A DNA stretch of 53,243 nt from Polynucleobacter meluiroseus (GCA_945901245.1 CAMDKY010000008.1:1-53243); one strand, 5' to 3'. Numbered from the stretch's first letter, positions 1 through 9,884 are shown. Numbers and translations are program-made. The notes: generated by a model from the letters alone, not told the origin.

Positions 1-1
1 G

Positions 2-148
2 GCTTTAGCAGCAACGCGGCAACTGGGTAAACGTCAACTGACCTGGCTCAGGGCAATTGAAGGCCGACAGGTGTTTAATCCATTTGATGCGAGCGGCCAC
101 CAAGCCGCCCTCGAATACTGCTTACAACAGCTTAATTCGATCAAATAA
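2..148 (+). CDS. miaA: tRNA dimethylallyltransferase, C-terminal end (partial)
   Basis: This is the last 48 codons of a gene that starts before the window, read in frame from base 2 to a TAA stop at 146-148. The peptide contains [17 protein letters not shown], which matches the conserved C-terminal block of MiaA (the family has a T-R-x-[LY]-x-[KR]-R-Q-x-T-W-x-R pattern). MiaA transfers a dimethylallyl group to A37 of tRNAs that read codons starting with U. The stop overlaps the 3' end of the opposite-strand purM by 8 bases, so the two genes converge without a spacer. The identification rests on this short block and on purM-miaA being neighbours in related bacteria. Confidence 0.85.
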   Translation, partial: ALAATRQLGKRQLTWLRAIEGRQVFNPFDASGHQAALEYCLQQLNSIK

Positions 149-1193
149 CAATCGTTTGCGCTGCATTGGGCGCGCGCTCTACAACCTCACCAACGACCCA
201 TGCCTTAAGGCCCTGGGCTCGAAGAGAGGCGAGGGCTTTATCTGCCTCGCTTTTGGCAAGAACTACGACCATGCCAATGCCGCAATTAAAAACGCGGACC
301 ATTTCTGCATCAACGACGCCGCCTTTCATTTGCAGCCAGCGAAATAAATCGGGCAACACCCAACTATCTCGATGCAGAATAGCTTGGGTATGCTCAGGCA
401 AAACACGGGGTACGTTATCGACTAACCCGCCGCCCGTAATGTGGGCCATGCCCTTGACGTCGACTTCGCCAATTAACTTCAATAATGGTTTAACGTAAAT
501 TTCAGTCGGCGCCATCACCACATCAATTAATGGGCGTCCACCAATGTCATCACTGGGCTTGGCGCCAGCACGTTCAATAATCTTTCGGACCAATGAGTAA
601 CCATTGGAGTGTGCGCCACTCGAGCCCAAGGCCAGGATGACATCGCCCGGCACAATGCGGCTACCATTAATGATTTTGGATTTTTCAACGGCGCCAACAG
701 CAAAACCAGCTAAGTCGTATTCGCCGTCGGGGTACATACCGGGCATTTCAGCAGTCTCACCACCAATCAGGGCGCAGCCAGCCAGTTCACAGCCGGTTGC
801 AATGCCGCCAACCACGGTTGCGGCCGTGTCCACCGTCAGTTTGCCGCACGCAAAGTAATCTAAAAAGAACAGGGGCTCAGCGCCCTGAACCAAAATGTCA
901 TTGACACTCATGGCGACCAAATCCTGGCCAATGGTGTCATGGCGATTCCACTCAAACGCTAATTTCAGCTTAGTGCCCACGCCGTCGGTGCCCGATACCA
1001 ATACCGGCTCCCGATAGCGCTTGGGCACTTCAAACAGGGCACCAAAGCCGCCAATACCAGCCAAAACTCCTTCGCGCATGGTTTTCTTGGCCAGCGGCTT
1101 GATGCGGTCGACTAAGGCATCGCCTGCGTCGATATCAACGCCAGCATCGCGATAGGAGAGGCCTTGGGCTTTGGAATCAGGGGTTGGAGTCAT
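141..1193 (-). CDS. purM: Phosphoribosylformylglycinamidine cyclo-ligase (AIR synthase)
   Basis: PurM catalyses the fifth step of purine synthesis: FGAM plus ATP gives aminoimidazole ribonucleotide, in the cytoplasm. The sequence shows the family landmarks [13 protein letters not shown], the [19 protein letters not shown] block, [11 protein letters not shown] and [11 protein letters not shown] chose the ATG at 1193 (protein starts [18 protein letters not shown]), which gives 350 residues, the usual family length. The frame stays open to another start at 1244 that would add 17 hydrophobic residues unlike PurM; neither start has a clear ribosome site. The gene diverges from the permease at 1269, leaving about 75 bases for both promoters, and converges with miaA. 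Confidence 0.96.
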   Translation of the reverse strand: MTPTPDSKAQGLSYRDAGVDIDAGDALVDRIKPLAKKTMREGVLAGIGGFGALFEVPKRYREPVLVSGTDGVGTKLKLAFEWNRHDTIGQDLVAMSVNDILVQGAEPLFFLDYFACGKLTVDTAATVVGGIATGCELAGCALIGGETAEMPGMYPDGEYDLAGFAVGAVEKSKIINGSRIVPGDVILALGSSGAHSNGYSLVRKIIERAGAKPSDDIGGRPLIDVVMAPTEIYVKPLLKLIGEVDVKGMAHITGGGLVDNVPRVLPEHTQAILHRDSWVLPDLFRWLQMKGGVVDAEMVRVFNCGIGMVVVLAKSEADKALASLRAQGLKAWVVGEVVERAPNAAQTIVI

Positions 1194-1268
1194 GGGCAGT
1201 GGTTTAGAAATAAGGAGAAAGCATGCATTGGTCGGTAGAATCATTGAATTCTAGAGGATCAATGCCCC

Positions 1269-2261
1269 ATGGCAGAAATTTTTACCCCTTTTTTAGCTGC
1301 GTTTATTCTTGCCTATGCTCTGCGCCCAATAGCAATCAGGCTTGAGGGTCTGCACATTCCTCGCGCCCTAGCAGCAAGCTTAACGATTATTTTTGGCCTC
1401 AGCCTGGTTACTGGGCTCTTCATGCTGCTAATAAATCTCCTTGGCCATGAAATTCCCCTGATTAAAACCAAACTGCCCATTTGGGTGCAAAACACGCAAG
1501 CGTGGCTCGAGCCCATCCTGACCGAGTACCACATTGATTTTGATTGGGCTGCACTGCGTGAAACCATGACTCAAAAAGTCACAACGCACTTGAGCACGAA
1601 TGCCGATGCCTTAGTCGGCTCTACGCTTGATACGATTCTTTTATCGGGTAGCTCGGTAATGCATGGTTTTGTTAATTTAGTTCTGATTTTGTTTGTCTTG
1701 TTTTATCTCTTAATTGACTGGAATCACTTTTTCAAACTGCTCGAGGGCTTGATTCCTCTGCGCTTTGCCGCTACAGCGCGCCACCTCTGTATGCATACCG
1801 ATGGACTACTGTCGCAATACTTGCGCGGGCAGATTCTGGTCATCCTAATCATGGCCACCTTTTATAGTATTAGCCTGAGCGTTGCTGGGATGGAAGGGGC
1901 AATTGCATTAGGCGTCTTCACGGGTCTAATGATCATCATTCCTTACATTGGCATTGCCCTGGGACTTGGCATTGGCATTCTCTCAGTCATCCTGCAATTT
2001 GGCTTTGGTTCTGAATTGCTATGGGTATTGGCCATCTTCGGCGCTGGGCAGTTTTTAGAAGGATTTTTTCTTACGCCGCGTTTAGTAGGCGAGCGAATTG
2101 GACTCCACCCCGTCGCCGTTTTATTTGCCTTGATTATTTTTGGCAAGCTCTTTGGATTTTTTGGTGTCTTGCTCGCCCTCCCGGCAAGCGCCGTTAGTCT
2201 CGTACTCATTCAATTTGGCTGGTCTTTGTATATCAAGAGTGCGTGGTACCAAGGGAAATGA
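1269..2261 (+). CDS. AI-2E family (PerM/YhhT-type) membrane transporter
   Basis: A 330-residue integral membrane protein with the AI-2E/UPF0118 pattern: FTPFLAAFILAYALRPI near the N-terminus, a soluble central part (about residues 60-120), then paired hydrophobic helices including GLMIIIPYIGIALGLGIG and the C-terminal VGERIGLHPVAVLFALIIFG motif. Family members export or exchange diverse small solutes; the substrate cannot be told here. The N-terminus looks short: relatives usually have a further hydrophobic half-helix before the TPFLAA block, but an in-frame stop at 1245-1247 leaves only ATT or ATG (1269) as starts. Its stop overlaps the hda start (ATGA at 2258), which suggests translational coupling and agrees with the conserved purM-permease-hda order of Burkholderiales. 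Confidence 0.9.
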   Translation: MAEIFTPFLAAFILAYALRPIAIRLEGLHIPRALAASLTIIFGLSLVTGLFMLLINLLGHEIPLIKTKLPIWVQNTQAWLEPILTEYHIDFDWAALRETMTQKVTTHLSTNADALVGSTLDTILLSGSSVMHGFVNLVLILFVLFYLLIDWNHFFKLLEGLIPLRFAATARHLCMHTDGLLSQYLRGQILVILIMATFYSISLSVAGMEGAIALGVFTGLMIIIPYIGIALGLGIGILSVILQFGFGSELLWVLAIFGAGQFLEGFFLTPRLVGERIGLHPVAVLFALIIFGKLFGFFGVLLALPASAVSLVLIQFGWSLYIKSAWYQGK

Positions 2262-3052
2262 GCTCCAATGCCCTGCCGCGGCAATTTGCTTTAGACCTTG
2301 GTCGCACACACCAAGCGTCCCTCAGTAATTTTTTACCTGGTGGTGATCGTGCTCTGATTTCGACACTGCAAAAAGTGGCTGAGCAGTGGACTTCGTCTAC
2401 CGCGATTTCGGCAGCGATGGATGCAAACCCTTTAAACCACCGCTGGATTTACTGGTGGGGCCTGCCCGGGTCGGGGCGCAGCCATTTACTGCAAGCCCTT
2501 ATACATGCAGCCCAAAGCGCCTCACTCAACTCCTATTATTTAAGAAGTGATGATCCGAGTGCTTGGGTCAGGCTAGAAGCAGAGCTACCGCAACAGCTAG
2601 AGGCAGCCATGCCAACCGCTATTGCGGTAGATGACGTGGACCTTCTTGACGAGCGACTGAGCGGCGCACTCTTTCGTGTTCTCAATGCGGTCCGGGATAG
2701 CCAGCAACTGTATATTTTTATGGCCGGCAGCGATGCGCCTAGCAACCTCAAATTGCGGGAGGATCTGCGAACGCGCTTAGCTTGGGGCCTGGTATTCCAA
2801 ACCCACTTACTTAGCGATCATGAGAAGATACAGGCACTAGAGCAAGCGGCGAGCGATCGTGGACTGGTACTCTCACCGGATGTGCTGCCATGGCTTTTGA
2901 GTCGTTTTTACCGCGATATGCCCAACCTCATGGCGCTACTCGATGCCCTTGATGCCTATTCCTTGGAAACAAAACGGGCGGTTACCTTGCCATTGGTGCG
3001 CGAACTACTGCAGCTATCTAGCAGCCCGAATAACGAATTGATGAACCGATGA
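2258..3052 (+). CDS. hda: DnaA regulatory inactivator Hda
   Basis: Hda is an AAA+ protein related to DnaA. Together with the DNA-loaded beta clamp it promotes hydrolysis of ATP bound to DnaA, preventing re-initiation of replication. Visible are a clamp-binding type motif QFALDL at residues 9-14, a Walker A motif GLPGSGRS at about 68-75 (arginine replaces lysine, as is normal in Hda) and a Walker B motif AIAVDDVD at about 121-128. I chose the ATG at 2258, which overlaps the upstream stop and has AAGGGA just before it; the frame also offers an ATG at 2243 inside the permease gene. The protein is 264 residues. It overlaps the next gene through another ATGA junction. Confidence 0.93.
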   Translation: MSSNALPRQFALDLGRTHQASLSNFLPGGDRALISTLQKVAEQWTSSTAISAAMDANPLNHRWIYWWGLPGSGRSHLLQALIHAAQSASLNSYYLRSDDPSAWVRLEAELPQQLEAAMPTAIAVDDVDLLDERLSGALFRVLNAVRDSQQLYIFMAGSDAPSNLKLREDLRTRLAWGLVFQTHLLSDHEKIQALEQAASDRGLVLSPDVLPWLLSRFYRDMPNLMALLDALDAYSLETKRAVTLPLVRELLQLSSSPNNELMNR

Positions 3053-3729
3053 CCCAACTTGCTTTATTTGATTTAGACCACACCCTGTTGCCCTTCGATA
3101 GTGATTACGAGTGGGGGCAATTTTTAGTTCGCCAAGGGGTTGTTGATGCGGTTGATTATGCGCAGAAAAACGACCAGTTTTATGCGGACTACAAGCTCGG
3201 TAAGTTAGACATCGATGCTTTTCTACGCTTTGCTTTAAAGCCGCTCTCCGAGCATCCGCGCGCCCAATTGCAGCAATGGCACGATGCGTTTATGGCAGAA
3301 GTGATTATTGGCAAACTGCATCCAGCCGCCATTGCTTTAGTAAAACGTCACCAAGATTCGGGTGATTTGTGTTGCGTTGTCACTGCGACCAATAGCTTTG
3401 TAACGCGCCCAATTGTGAATGCATTTGGCATTACGCATTTAGTGGCCACTGAACCCGCTACCGTCAATCAGGACGCTAGCCAAATGTTTACCGGCGCCGT
3501 GCATGGCATTCCCAGTTTTCGGGAAGGAAAGATTCAGCGGGTACAGGATTGGTTAGCCTCTTTGGGTCACACGATGGATCAGATGGAGAAGAGTTATTTT
3601 TATTCAGATTCACTCAATGACTTACCGCTACTCGAGCAAGTAAGTCATCCTGTCGCAACTAATCCAGACTCCCGCTTGCGTGCAGAAGCGGAAAAAAGGC
3701 AATGGCCTATTTTGGAACTGTTCGCATGA
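3049..3729 (+). CDS. HAD-IB family hydrolase (SerB/CicA-like phosphatase)
   Basis: A 226-residue haloacid dehalogenase superfamily phosphatase. Motif I is DLDHT at residues 8-12 (nucleophile and acid aspartates), motif II is the TATNSF segment, and motif III/IV is YFYSDSLNDLPLLE near the C-terminus, binding magnesium. This is the HAD-IB subgroup (TIGR01490 type) that also includes phosphoserine phosphatase. The cap region differs from true SerB, so I do not assign a substrate. The gene is tied by 4-base overlaps to hda upstream and pcnB downstream, a gene order kept in many betaproteobacteria, so it is probably co-transcribed with them. Confidence 0.9.
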   Translation: MTQLALFDLDHTLLPFDSDYEWGQFLVRQGVVDAVDYAQKNDQFYADYKLGKLDIDAFLRFALKPLSEHPRAQLQQWHDAFMAEVIIGKLHPAAIALVKRHQDSGDLCCVVTATNSFVTRPIVNAFGITHLVATEPATVNQDASQMFTGAVHGIPSFREGKIQRVQDWLASLGHTMDQMEKSYFYSDSLNDLPLLEQVSHPVATNPDSRLRAEAEKRQWPILELFA

Positions 3730-5144
3730 TTACCAAGTTAATCCAGCGTATTTTCCGCCGCAGCCCCCGAGCCAAGGTGACGCAATCAACTGCCGCCGGC
3801 GCTCCCAAGCGCATTAATAAAAAAGCCCATCGAATTGACCCGCAGCTTCTTTCCAAAAATGCCGTCAAAGTAACCCATACCTTGCAGCAGGCAGGCTACC
3901 AGGCTTATATCGTTGGTGGGGCAGTGCGTGATCTTGCGCTCGGCATTGGCCCAAAAGACTTTGATGTGGCAACCAATGCCACTCCCGAGCAAGTGCAAAA
4001 GCTGTTTCGTAAGTCACGCCTAATTGGTCGTCGCTTTCAGATTGTGCACGTTACTTTTTTTGGCAAAGAGCGCCCTGAAATCATTGAAGTATCGACCTTT
4101 CGAGCATTACTTGAAAACGCGGGTGACCATGTCGCTGACAGCGGCCGCATTCTGCGTGACAATGTTTGGGGCACTCAAGTAGAAGACGCTACGCGGCGTG
4201 ACTTCACGATTAATGCCATGTATTACGATCCCGCTACTGAGACCGTACTCGATTACCACGGTGGCATGGCCGATATGCAGCGGCGTACCTTGCGCATGAT
4301 TGGCGATCCCAGTAAGCGCTACCGTGAAGACCCCGTGCGCATGCTGCGGGCGATTCGGTTTGCTGCCAAAACCGGCTTTACCCTGGCCCCCGAAACGCGG
4401 GCGCCCATTGCCAAACTGGCTAAGCTAATTCATGACGTACCTGCTGCCCGCCTTTTTGATGAAATCCTCAAACTGCTGATGTCGGGCTACTCGTGGCCAG
4501 CGATTCAGGGTTTGCGGGAAGCAGGGCTGCACCATGGAGTATTGCCCTTATTGGATGCCGCACTGGACCCCAAAGAAGGTCTTCCAGGCAGCGAAGCATT
4601 TATACGCTTAGCCTTAAATAATACCGATGAACGCATTCAGAACGGCAAAGGGGTTTCTGCCGGCTTTCTATTTGCTACCCTGCTGTGGCCTGAGCTACTC
4701 AGTACATGGCAAAAAAATCTGGCTTCCGGCATGGCTAATATCGCAGCCTTACATGCTGCCATGGACGACGTGATCGCAACCCAAAGCAAGGGCATGATGA
4801 TTCAACGGCGCTTCGAGGCCGATATGCGCGAGATTTGGGCCCTACAGCCTCGGTTCGATAAACGCATTGGCCGTTTCCCACAACGGATGCTGGAGCTACC
4901 ACGCTTTCGGGCGGGCTATGACTTCATGTTGCTTCGCTGCGCTACAGGAGAGCGGTCAGCCACATTGGGGCAGTGGTGGACTGACTTTATTGACGCCGAC
5001 CCATCTGGTCAGGAGGCTTTATTGCTCGCCGTCAAGGACGAGGTGCCACTGATTGGTGCGGGGGGCACAGCAAGCAAGCGCCGCAGACGGCGTAAGCCTA
5101 AGACGGCCCCTGCCGCAAGCCCGGATCAGGCGACAAGCGACTAA
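3726..5144 (+). CDS. pcnB: Poly(A) polymerase I
   Basis: PcnB adds poly(A) tails to RNA 3' ends, marking them for exonuclease decay. The N-terminal nucleotidyltransferase domain has YIVGGAVRDLALGIGPKDFDVAT, with the metal-binding D-x-D, and a later RRDFTINAMYYDP block typical of this family. The tail is very basic (ASKRRRRRKPK), as in PcnB rather than CCA-adding enzymes. I start it at the ATG at 3726, inside an ATGA overlap with the HAD gene, giving 472 residues; the frame is open 24 bases further upstream but within the preceding gene. The N-terminal 40 residues are basic and low in complexity. Confidence 0.94.
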   Translation: MITKLIQRIFRRSPRAKVTQSTAAGAPKRINKKAHRIDPQLLSKNAVKVTHTLQQAGYQAYIVGGAVRDLALGIGPKDFDVATNATPEQVQKLFRKSRLIGRRFQIVHVTFFGKERPEIIEVSTFRALLENAGDHVADSGRILRDNVWGTQVEDATRRDFTINAMYYDPATETVLDYHGGMADMQRRTLRMIGDPSKRYREDPVRMLRAIRFAAKTGFTLAPETRAPIAKLAKLIHDVPAARLFDEILKLLMSGYSWPAIQGLREAGLHHGVLPLLDAALDPKEGLPGSEAFIRLALNNTDERIQNGKGVSAGFLFATLLWPELLSTWQKNLASGMANIAALHAAMDDVIATQSKGMMIQRRFEADMREIWALQPRFDKRIGRFPQRMLELPRFRAGYDFMLLRCATGERSATLGQWWTDFIDADPSGQEALLLAVKDEVPLIGAGGTASKRRRRRKPKTAPAASPDQATSD

Positions 5145-5211
5145 ATTGAGACCGGCAAGCACGTTTTAAAATTCTTCAGTAAAGTACGCATATATTCAGT
5201 TAGGGGCCATT

Positions 5212-5739
5212 ATGGCAAAAGCATATATCGGGTTTGGTGGCAATGTTGGCGATACACGCCAGATCATCACCGATGCCATTGTCTGCCTCGCATTGCGTAA
5301 TCAACTGCAAATCATCCACAAAAGCTGCTTATATCAAAGCGCGCCGGTCGAAGCGATGGGCGGCGATTACATTAATTCCGTAGTGCAGGTTGAAACTGAA
5401 CTAACGCCGTATGGCCTTTTGCATGTCTGCCAAACCATTGAGCAGCAATTTGGTCGTGAGCGTCCCTATGAAAATGCGCCGCGTACCCTAGATCTCGATA
5501 TTTTATATTTTGAGGGTATTGCGCAAGGCGACACCGAGCTCACTCTGCCGCACCCCCGCATTACCGAACGCTCGTTTGTCTTGCTGCCCCTCTTGGAAAT
5601 CGCACCGGATTTTTTTCTGCCGGAATTTGGCGCACTCAAAAGTTACCTGCCTAAAGTAGCGCATCAACGCATTGAAAAACTGACTTGCCGTCACTGCGCA
5701 AGCGATGATGCGGCCGAATATCGCCCCTCGGCCCATTAA
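5212..5739 (+). CDS. folK: 2-amino-4-hydroxy-6-hydroxymethyldihydropteridine pyrophosphokinase
   Basis: FolK transfers pyrophosphate from ATP to 6-hydroxymethyl-dihydropterin in folate synthesis. The protein has the start block [14 protein letters not shown], the substrate loop [20 protein letters not shown] and the family signature [10 protein letters not shown] with its metal-binding aspartates. It is 175 residues, normal for the family, with a slightly cysteine- and histidine-rich tail ([18 protein letters not shown]). An AGGGG ribosome site lies 7 bases before the ATG. The 67-base gap after pcnB may hold a promoter, but I see no convincing boxes. It lies 17 bases before panB, with which it is probably co-transcribed. 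Confidence 0.96.
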   Translation: MAKAYIGFGGNVGDTRQIITDAIVCLALRNQLQIIHKSCLYQSAPVEAMGGDYINSVVQVETELTPYGLLHVCQTIEQQFGRERPYENAPRTLDLDILYFEGIAQGDTELTLPHPRITERSFVLLPLLEIAPDFFLPEFGALKSYLPKVAHQRIEKLTCRHCASDDAAEYRPSAH

Positions 5740-5756
5740 TTCATTACACTCGCGGT

Positions 5757-6572
5757 ATGAGTTATTTGCAAGGCGAAAAGCCCATTACGATTTCTAAACT
5801 GCTCTCGATGCGTGCGGAGCAGGAAAAAATTGCTGTCCTGACGGCCTACGATTCCACCATGGCTGGATTGCTTAATCGCTGTGATATCGATGTGATTTTG
5901 GTTGGCGATTCCCTTGGTAATGTGGTTCAGGGCCACAACAGCACCACACCGGTTACCGTGGACGAGATGGCTTATCATACCCAGTGCGTTGCGAGAGCAA
6001 ATGCAAAAGCCTTTTTGATAGCCGATCTACCCTTTGCCAGCTATGGCGATCCCTACCTTGCCTTGGAGTCCGCCGCTGAACTGATGCGCGCCGGAGCAGA
6101 CATGGTCAAACTCGAGGGAGGAGATTGGCAAGTGGACATCATTGCCCACTTGGTCGAGCGTAGCGTGCCTGTATGCGCTCACCTCGGTTTGTTACCCCAG
6201 TCGGTCCATTTGCTTGGCGGCTATAAAGTGCAAGGCAAAAACAAAGATGCCGCAGCACTAATGCTGGAACAGGCTCAGGCGTGCGCTGCTGCTGGCGCCC
6301 AACTGCTGGTGCTGGAAGCCATTCCATCGGCATTAGGGAAAAAAATTACAGAAGCGGTATCCATTCCAACGATTGGCATTGGGGCTGGACCAGACTGCTC
6401 AGGCCAAGTATTGGTATTACCGGACATGCTCGGAATTAGCCCTGGCAAGCCCCCTAAATTCGTTAAGAATTTTATGGAAGGCAAACCCTCCATCGAGGCG
6501 GCAGTCAAAGCGTATGTTCGTGACGTAAAAGCAGGCCGTTTTCCGGGTCCGGAACACGGCTTCGCCTCTTAG
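5757..6572 (+). CDS. panB: 3-methyl-2-oxobutanoate hydroxymethyltransferase
   Basis: PanB makes ketopantoate from alpha-ketoisovalerate and methylene-tetrahydrofolate, the committed step to pantothenate and coenzyme A. Family blocks are [60 protein letters not shown] and [21 protein letters not shown]. At 271 residues it is full length. It follows folK closely; the pairing is sensible because the enzyme uses a folate cofactor. The stop at 6572 faces the dnaJ stop at 6586 with only 13 bases between, too little for a clear terminator hairpin. Confidence 0.97.
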   Translation: MSYLQGEKPITISKLLSMRAEQEKIAVLTAYDSTMAGLLNRCDIDVILVGDSLGNVVQGHNSTTPVTVDEMAYHTQCVARANAKAFLIADLPFASYGDPYLALESAAELMRAGADMVKLEGGDWQVDIIAHLVERSVPVCAHLGLLPQSVHLLGGYKVQGKNKDAAALMLEQAQACAAAGAQLLVLEAIPSALGKKITEAVSIPTIGIGAGPDCSGQVLVLPDMLGISPGKPPKFVKNFMEGKPSIEAAVKAYVRDVKAGRFPGPEHGFAS

Positions 6573-6585
6573 TCAATTTCAGTCC

Positions 6586-7710
6586 TTAACTAAAAAAGCC
6601 TTTTACGCTATCAAACCACCCTTTTTGGTGGGGATTGTGTTTAGCACCGCCGGTACGCAGGCTCTCATCAAACTGCTTGAGTAAGTCCTTTTGCTCATCG
6701 GACAACTTGACTGGTGTCTCTACCATCACATGCACAAACAGGTCGCCCACGACGGCAGAGCGCAATCCTTTAATGCCTTTATTGCGCAAGCGGAATGTTT
6801 TGCCCGTTTGCGTTCCTTCCGGAATCGGAAACTCCACCCGACCAGTCAATGTTGGCACTTCAATCTCACCGCCGATGGTTGCCGTTGCAAATGAAATGGG
6901 CATTTGTACATGCAGGTCGCTCCCATCGCGCTCAAACACAGGATGCGGCTTCACGCGCACCTCGACATACAAATCGCCACTGGGACCGCCATTGACGCCG
7001 GGCTCGCCATTGCCAACGGAGCGCACACGCATACCGTCATCAATACCAGCCGGGATCTTAATCTCTAATGTCTTTTGTTCTTTTAACTTGCCACTGCCAT
7101 GGCATTGCTTACAAGGCTTCGGAATGTATTGACCCGTACCGCGGCACTTGGGGCAGGTTTGTTGCATTGAAAAAAAGCCTTGCGCTACGCGGACTTGGCC
7201 TTGACCGTTACAGGTTGGGCAAGTCTCGACCTTGCTGCCAGGTTCAGCACCACTGCCGCTACAGTACTTGCAATTGCTCCAACTGGGCACCCGAATTTGA
7301 GTGGAATAACCCTCGGCTGCTTGCTCAAGAGTAATGTCCATGTTGTAACGCAGATCGGCGCCCTTGTAGACTTGAGGTCCTGCGCTGCGGCCACCGCCTT
7401 GACCAAAAATATCCCCGAAAATATCACCAAAGGCATCCGCAAAACCGCCGCCTGCAAATCCACCGCCGGCCATATTGGGATCAACGCCAGCATGGCCATA
7501 TTGATCGTAGGCAGCGCGCTTTTGCGGGTCGCTGAGCATCTCATAGGCTTCCTTTGCCTCCTTGAATTTAGCCTCAGCACCGGGATTGTCGGGATTGCGA
7601 TCAGGGTGGTGCTTCATCGCTAATTTGCGATACGCCTTTTTTAACTCCTCGTCGCTGGCATTTTTTCCAACGCCCAATACATCATAAAAATCGCGTTTAC
7701 TCGTAGCCAC
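6586..7710 (-). CDS. dnaJ: Chaperone protein DnaJ
   Basis: DnaJ is the Hsp40 co-chaperone that brings unfolded clients to DnaK and stimulates its ATPase. The 374-residue protein shows all parts: J domain with HPD at residues 35-37, a glycine/phenylalanine-rich linker ([22 protein letters not shown]), four zinc-binding repeats ([32 protein letters not shown]) and the C-terminal substrate-binding domains. The start codon is GTG at 7710, preceded by AGAGGAA at good spacing. It is the last gene of the hrcA-hemH-grpE-dnaK-dnaJ cluster and is separated from dnaK by an intergenic hairpin that may lower its expression relative to dnaK. Confidence 0.98.
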   Translation of the reverse strand: MATSKRDFYDVLGVGKNASDEELKKAYRKLAMKHHPDRNPDNPGAEAKFKEAKEAYEMLSDPQKRAAYDQYGHAGVDPNMAGGGFAGGGFADAFGDIFGDIFGQGGGRSAGPQVYKGADLRYNMDITLEQAAEGYSTQIRVPSWSNCKYCSGSGAEPGSKVETCPTCNGQGQVRVAQGFFSMQQTCPKCRGTGQYIPKPCKQCHGSGKLKEQKTLEIKIPAGIDDGMRVRSVGNGEPGVNGGPSGDLYVEVRVKPHPVFERDGSDLHVQMPISFATATIGGEIEVPTLTGRVEFPIPEGTQTGKTFRLRNKGIKGLRSAVVGDLFVHVMVETPVKLSDEQKDLLKQFDESLRTGGAKHNPHQKGWFDSVKGFFS

Positions 7711-7739
7711 AGCCTATTCCTCTCAGCATCATTAAAACG

Positions 7740-7768
7740 ACACAAGTCGGCTCTAGGCCGACTTGTGT
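7740..7768 (-). terminator. Hairpin between dnaK and dnaJ (attenuator or processing site)
   Basis: A perfect 12-base-pair stem (ACACAAGTCGGC at 7740-7751 with GCCGACTTGTGT at 7757-7768) and a 5-base loop lie in the 81-base gap between dnaK and dnaJ. In the direction of transcription the stem is followed by CGTTTTAATG, a short U-run, so it could act as a leaky terminator. Because dnaJ has no obvious promoter of its own downstream of it, partial read-through, or stabilisation of the dnaK 3' end after processing, is the likeliest role. The structure is seen; the role is inferred. Confidence 0.6.
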
Positions 7769-7791
7769 TTACTACCCATGTAAAAAGGGGA

Positions 7792-9732
7792 TTATTTCTT
7801 ATCCTCTTTAACCTCTTTGAAGTCGGCATCGACTACGTCTGCATCGGCAGGACCGCCTTGCGATGCGCTCGCGCCAGCAGCACCAGGGGCAGAGCCGCCG
7901 GCTTTGGCTTGCTCAGCAGCAAAGGCTTTCTCGCCCAGCTTTTGACTTGCCGTACCCAGGGCTTCGGTTTTGGCCTCAATGGCTGCTTTATCACTGCCTT
8001 TAATGGCCTCTTCGAGCTCTTTCAAGGCTTTTTCAATTGCCTCTTTTTCAGCCGCCTCTAAGCTGGCGCCATGCTCTTCCAAAGATTTCTTGGTTGAGTG
8101 GGCCAAGGCATCTGCCGTGTTACGGGCAGTGACGAGCTCCAACACTTTTTTGTCTTCGGCTGCATTGGCTTCAGCATCCTTTACCATCCGCTGAATTTCC
8201 TCTTCGGTTAAGCCGGAGTTTGCCTTAATGGTAATTTTGTTTTCTTTACCAGAAGCCTTGTCTTTGGCGGTGACATGCAAAATACCGTTGGCATCAATAT
8301 CGAAGGTAACTTCAATCTGTGGGGTACCACGCGCAGCCGGTGGAATACCTTCTAAATTGAACTCGCCCAGTAGCTTATTGGCACTGGCCATCTCACGCTC
8401 ACCTTGGTAGCACTTAATTGTGACCGCAGGCTGGTTATCTTCCGCTGTGGAATAGACCTGGGCATGCTTGGTTGGAATGGTGGTGTTTTTTGGAATCATC
8501 TTGGTCATCACGCCGCCCAAGGTTTCAATACCCAAGGAGAGTGGCGTTACGTCCAGCAGCAGAACGTCTTTGCGGTCGCCCGACAAAACCGATCCCTGAA
8601 TCGCGGCGCCAACAGCAACGGCTTCGTCTGGGTTTACGTCTTTGCGTGGCTCTTTACCAAAGATGTCCTTCACTTTGTCTTGTACTTTTGGCATGCGCGT
8701 TTGACCGCCGACCAAAATGACGTCATCGATATCGGATGCCGATACGCCCGCATCCTTGAGTGCCATTTGGCATGGGCCCATGGTGCGCTCAATCAACTCC
8801 TCCACCAAGGACTCGAGTTTGGAGCGGGTGAGTTTTAAGTTCAAATGCTTAGGGCCGCTGGCATCAGCGGTGACGTAAGGCAAATTGATTTCGGTTTGCT
8901 GCGATGAGGACAATTCAATCTTGGCTTTTTCTGCTGCATCTTTTAAACGCTGCAATGCCAAGACGTCTTTGCTGAGATCAACGCCCTGCTCTTTTTTGAA
9001 CTCATCAATGATCCAGTCGATGATGCGCTGGTCAAAATCTTCGCCGCCCAAAAAGGTATCGCCGTTGGTAGAAAGTACTTCAAACTGCTTTTCACCATCG
9101 ACGTTGGCAATTTCAATAATCGAGACGTCAAAGGTTCCGCCGCCCAGGTCGTATACAGCAATCTTCCGGTCGGTTTTTTCTTGTTTGTCGAGGCCAAATG
9201 CCAAAGCGGCTGCAGTAGGCTCATTGATGATGCGCTTCACTTCAAGGCCTGCGATGCGACCTGCATCTTTGGTGGCTTGGCGTTGGCTGTCATTAAAGTA
9301 GGCCGGTACCGTGATCACGGCTTCTGTGACCTCTTCACCCAAATAATCTTCAGCTGTCTTTTTCATCTTGCGCAGAATTTCAGCAGAAACCTGCTGTGGC
9401 GCCATTTTTTTATCGCGCGCCTCAACCCATGCATCGCCGTTATCCGCTTGAATAATTTTGTATGGCATCAGGCTAATGTCTTTTTGTACTTCTTTGTCGC
9501 TAAATTTACGGCCCATCAGGCGCTTTACCGCATAGACGGTATTGCGTGGATTGGTAACCGATTGGCGTTTTGCAGGGGCGCCAACAAGCACTTCGCCGTC
9601 TTCCATGTAGGCAATGATCGAAGGGGTTGTACGTCCACCTTCGGCGTTTTCAATCACGCGAGGGGTACCGTTTTCAATTACAGAAACGCACGAGTTGGTG
9701 GTTCCTAAGTCAATTCCAATAATCTTTCCCAT
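7792..9732 (-). CDS. dnaK: Molecular chaperone DnaK (Hsp70)
   Basis: DnaK is the ATP-driven Hsp70 chaperone. The 646-residue protein begins with the nucleotide-binding signature [13 protein letters not shown], continues with [16 protein letters not shown] and [14 protein letters not shown], and ends in the peptide-binding domain, helical lid and the acidic tail [19 protein letters not shown] typical of proteobacterial DnaK. A GGAG ribosome site lies just upstream of the ATG. A sigma-32-type promoter sits about 60 bases before the start, so dnaK can be induced by heat independently of grpE. It works with DnaJ (downstream) and GrpE (upstream). Confidence 0.99.
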   Translation of the reverse strand: MGKIIGIDLGTTNSCVSVIENGTPRVIENAEGGRTTPSIIAYMEDGEVLVGAPAKRQSVTNPRNTVYAVKRLMGRKFSDKEVQKDISLMPYKIIQADNGDAWVEARDKKMAPQQVSAEILRKMKKTAEDYLGEEVTEAVITVPAYFNDSQRQATKDAGRIAGLEVKRIINEPTAAALAFGLDKQEKTDRKIAVYDLGGGTFDVSIIEIANVDGEKQFEVLSTNGDTFLGGEDFDQRIIDWIIDEFKKEQGVDLSKDVLALQRLKDAAEKAKIELSSSQQTEINLPYVTADASGPKHLNLKLTRSKLESLVEELIERTMGPCQMALKDAGVSASDIDDVILVGGQTRMPKVQDKVKDIFGKEPRKDVNPDEAVAVGAAIQGSVLSGDRKDVLLLDVTPLSLGIETLGGVMTKMIPKNTTIPTKHAQVYSTAEDNQPAVTIKCYQGEREMASANKLLGEFNLEGIPPAARGTPQIEVTFDIDANGILHVTAKDKASGKENKITIKANSGLTEEEIQRMVKDAEANAAEDKKVLELVTARNTADALAHSTKKSLEEHGASLEAAEKEAIEKALKELEEAIKGSDKAAIEAKTEALGTASQKLGEKAFAAEQAKAGGSAPGAAGASASQGGPADADVVDADFKEVKEDKK

Positions 9733-9793
9733 ATCTACTCCGCTTAAAAATGAGGTGTGCGCAAAAGTTGCGTTATTACGTCTGATGAAAGGT

Positions 9794-9823
9794 ATTTGGG
9801 GTCAAAAAAGGCCAATTCAAGGG
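9794..9823 (-). promoter_or_regulatory. Sigma-32-type heat-shock promoter of dnaK
   Basis: Read on the minus strand, CCCTTGAA (9816-9823) and CCCCAAAT (9794-9801) are separated by 14 bases. The sigma-32 consensus is CTTGAA and CCCCATnT with 13-14 bases between, so the -35 box is perfect and the -10 box deviates at one position. The predicted transcription start is near 9787, giving a leader of about 55 bases before dnaK. The assignment is by consensus match only. Confidence 0.75.
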
Positions 9824-9865
9824 TCAAAAACCCAGAAAAAACCAATTTATTCTCTTTTTTTGACC
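9799..9865 (-). repeat. Three copies of a TTTTTGACC motif around the dnaK promoter
   Basis: On the minus strand TTTTTGACCC occurs twice in the same orientation (9821-9830 and 9799-9809), exactly 22 bases apart, and overlaps both the -35 and -10 elements of the dnaK promoter. A third copy in the opposite orientation lies upstream at 9855-9865. Spacing of two helical turns would suit a protein binding side by side, but A/T runs make chance similarity possible. Confidence 0.45.
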
Positions 9866-9884
9866 TAAATGCTGGTTTTAGTTA

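Noticed and set aside
7185..7623. Long open frames opposite and beside dnaJ
   Set aside because: They are shadows caused by the codon use of dnaJ; the products have no recognisable domain.
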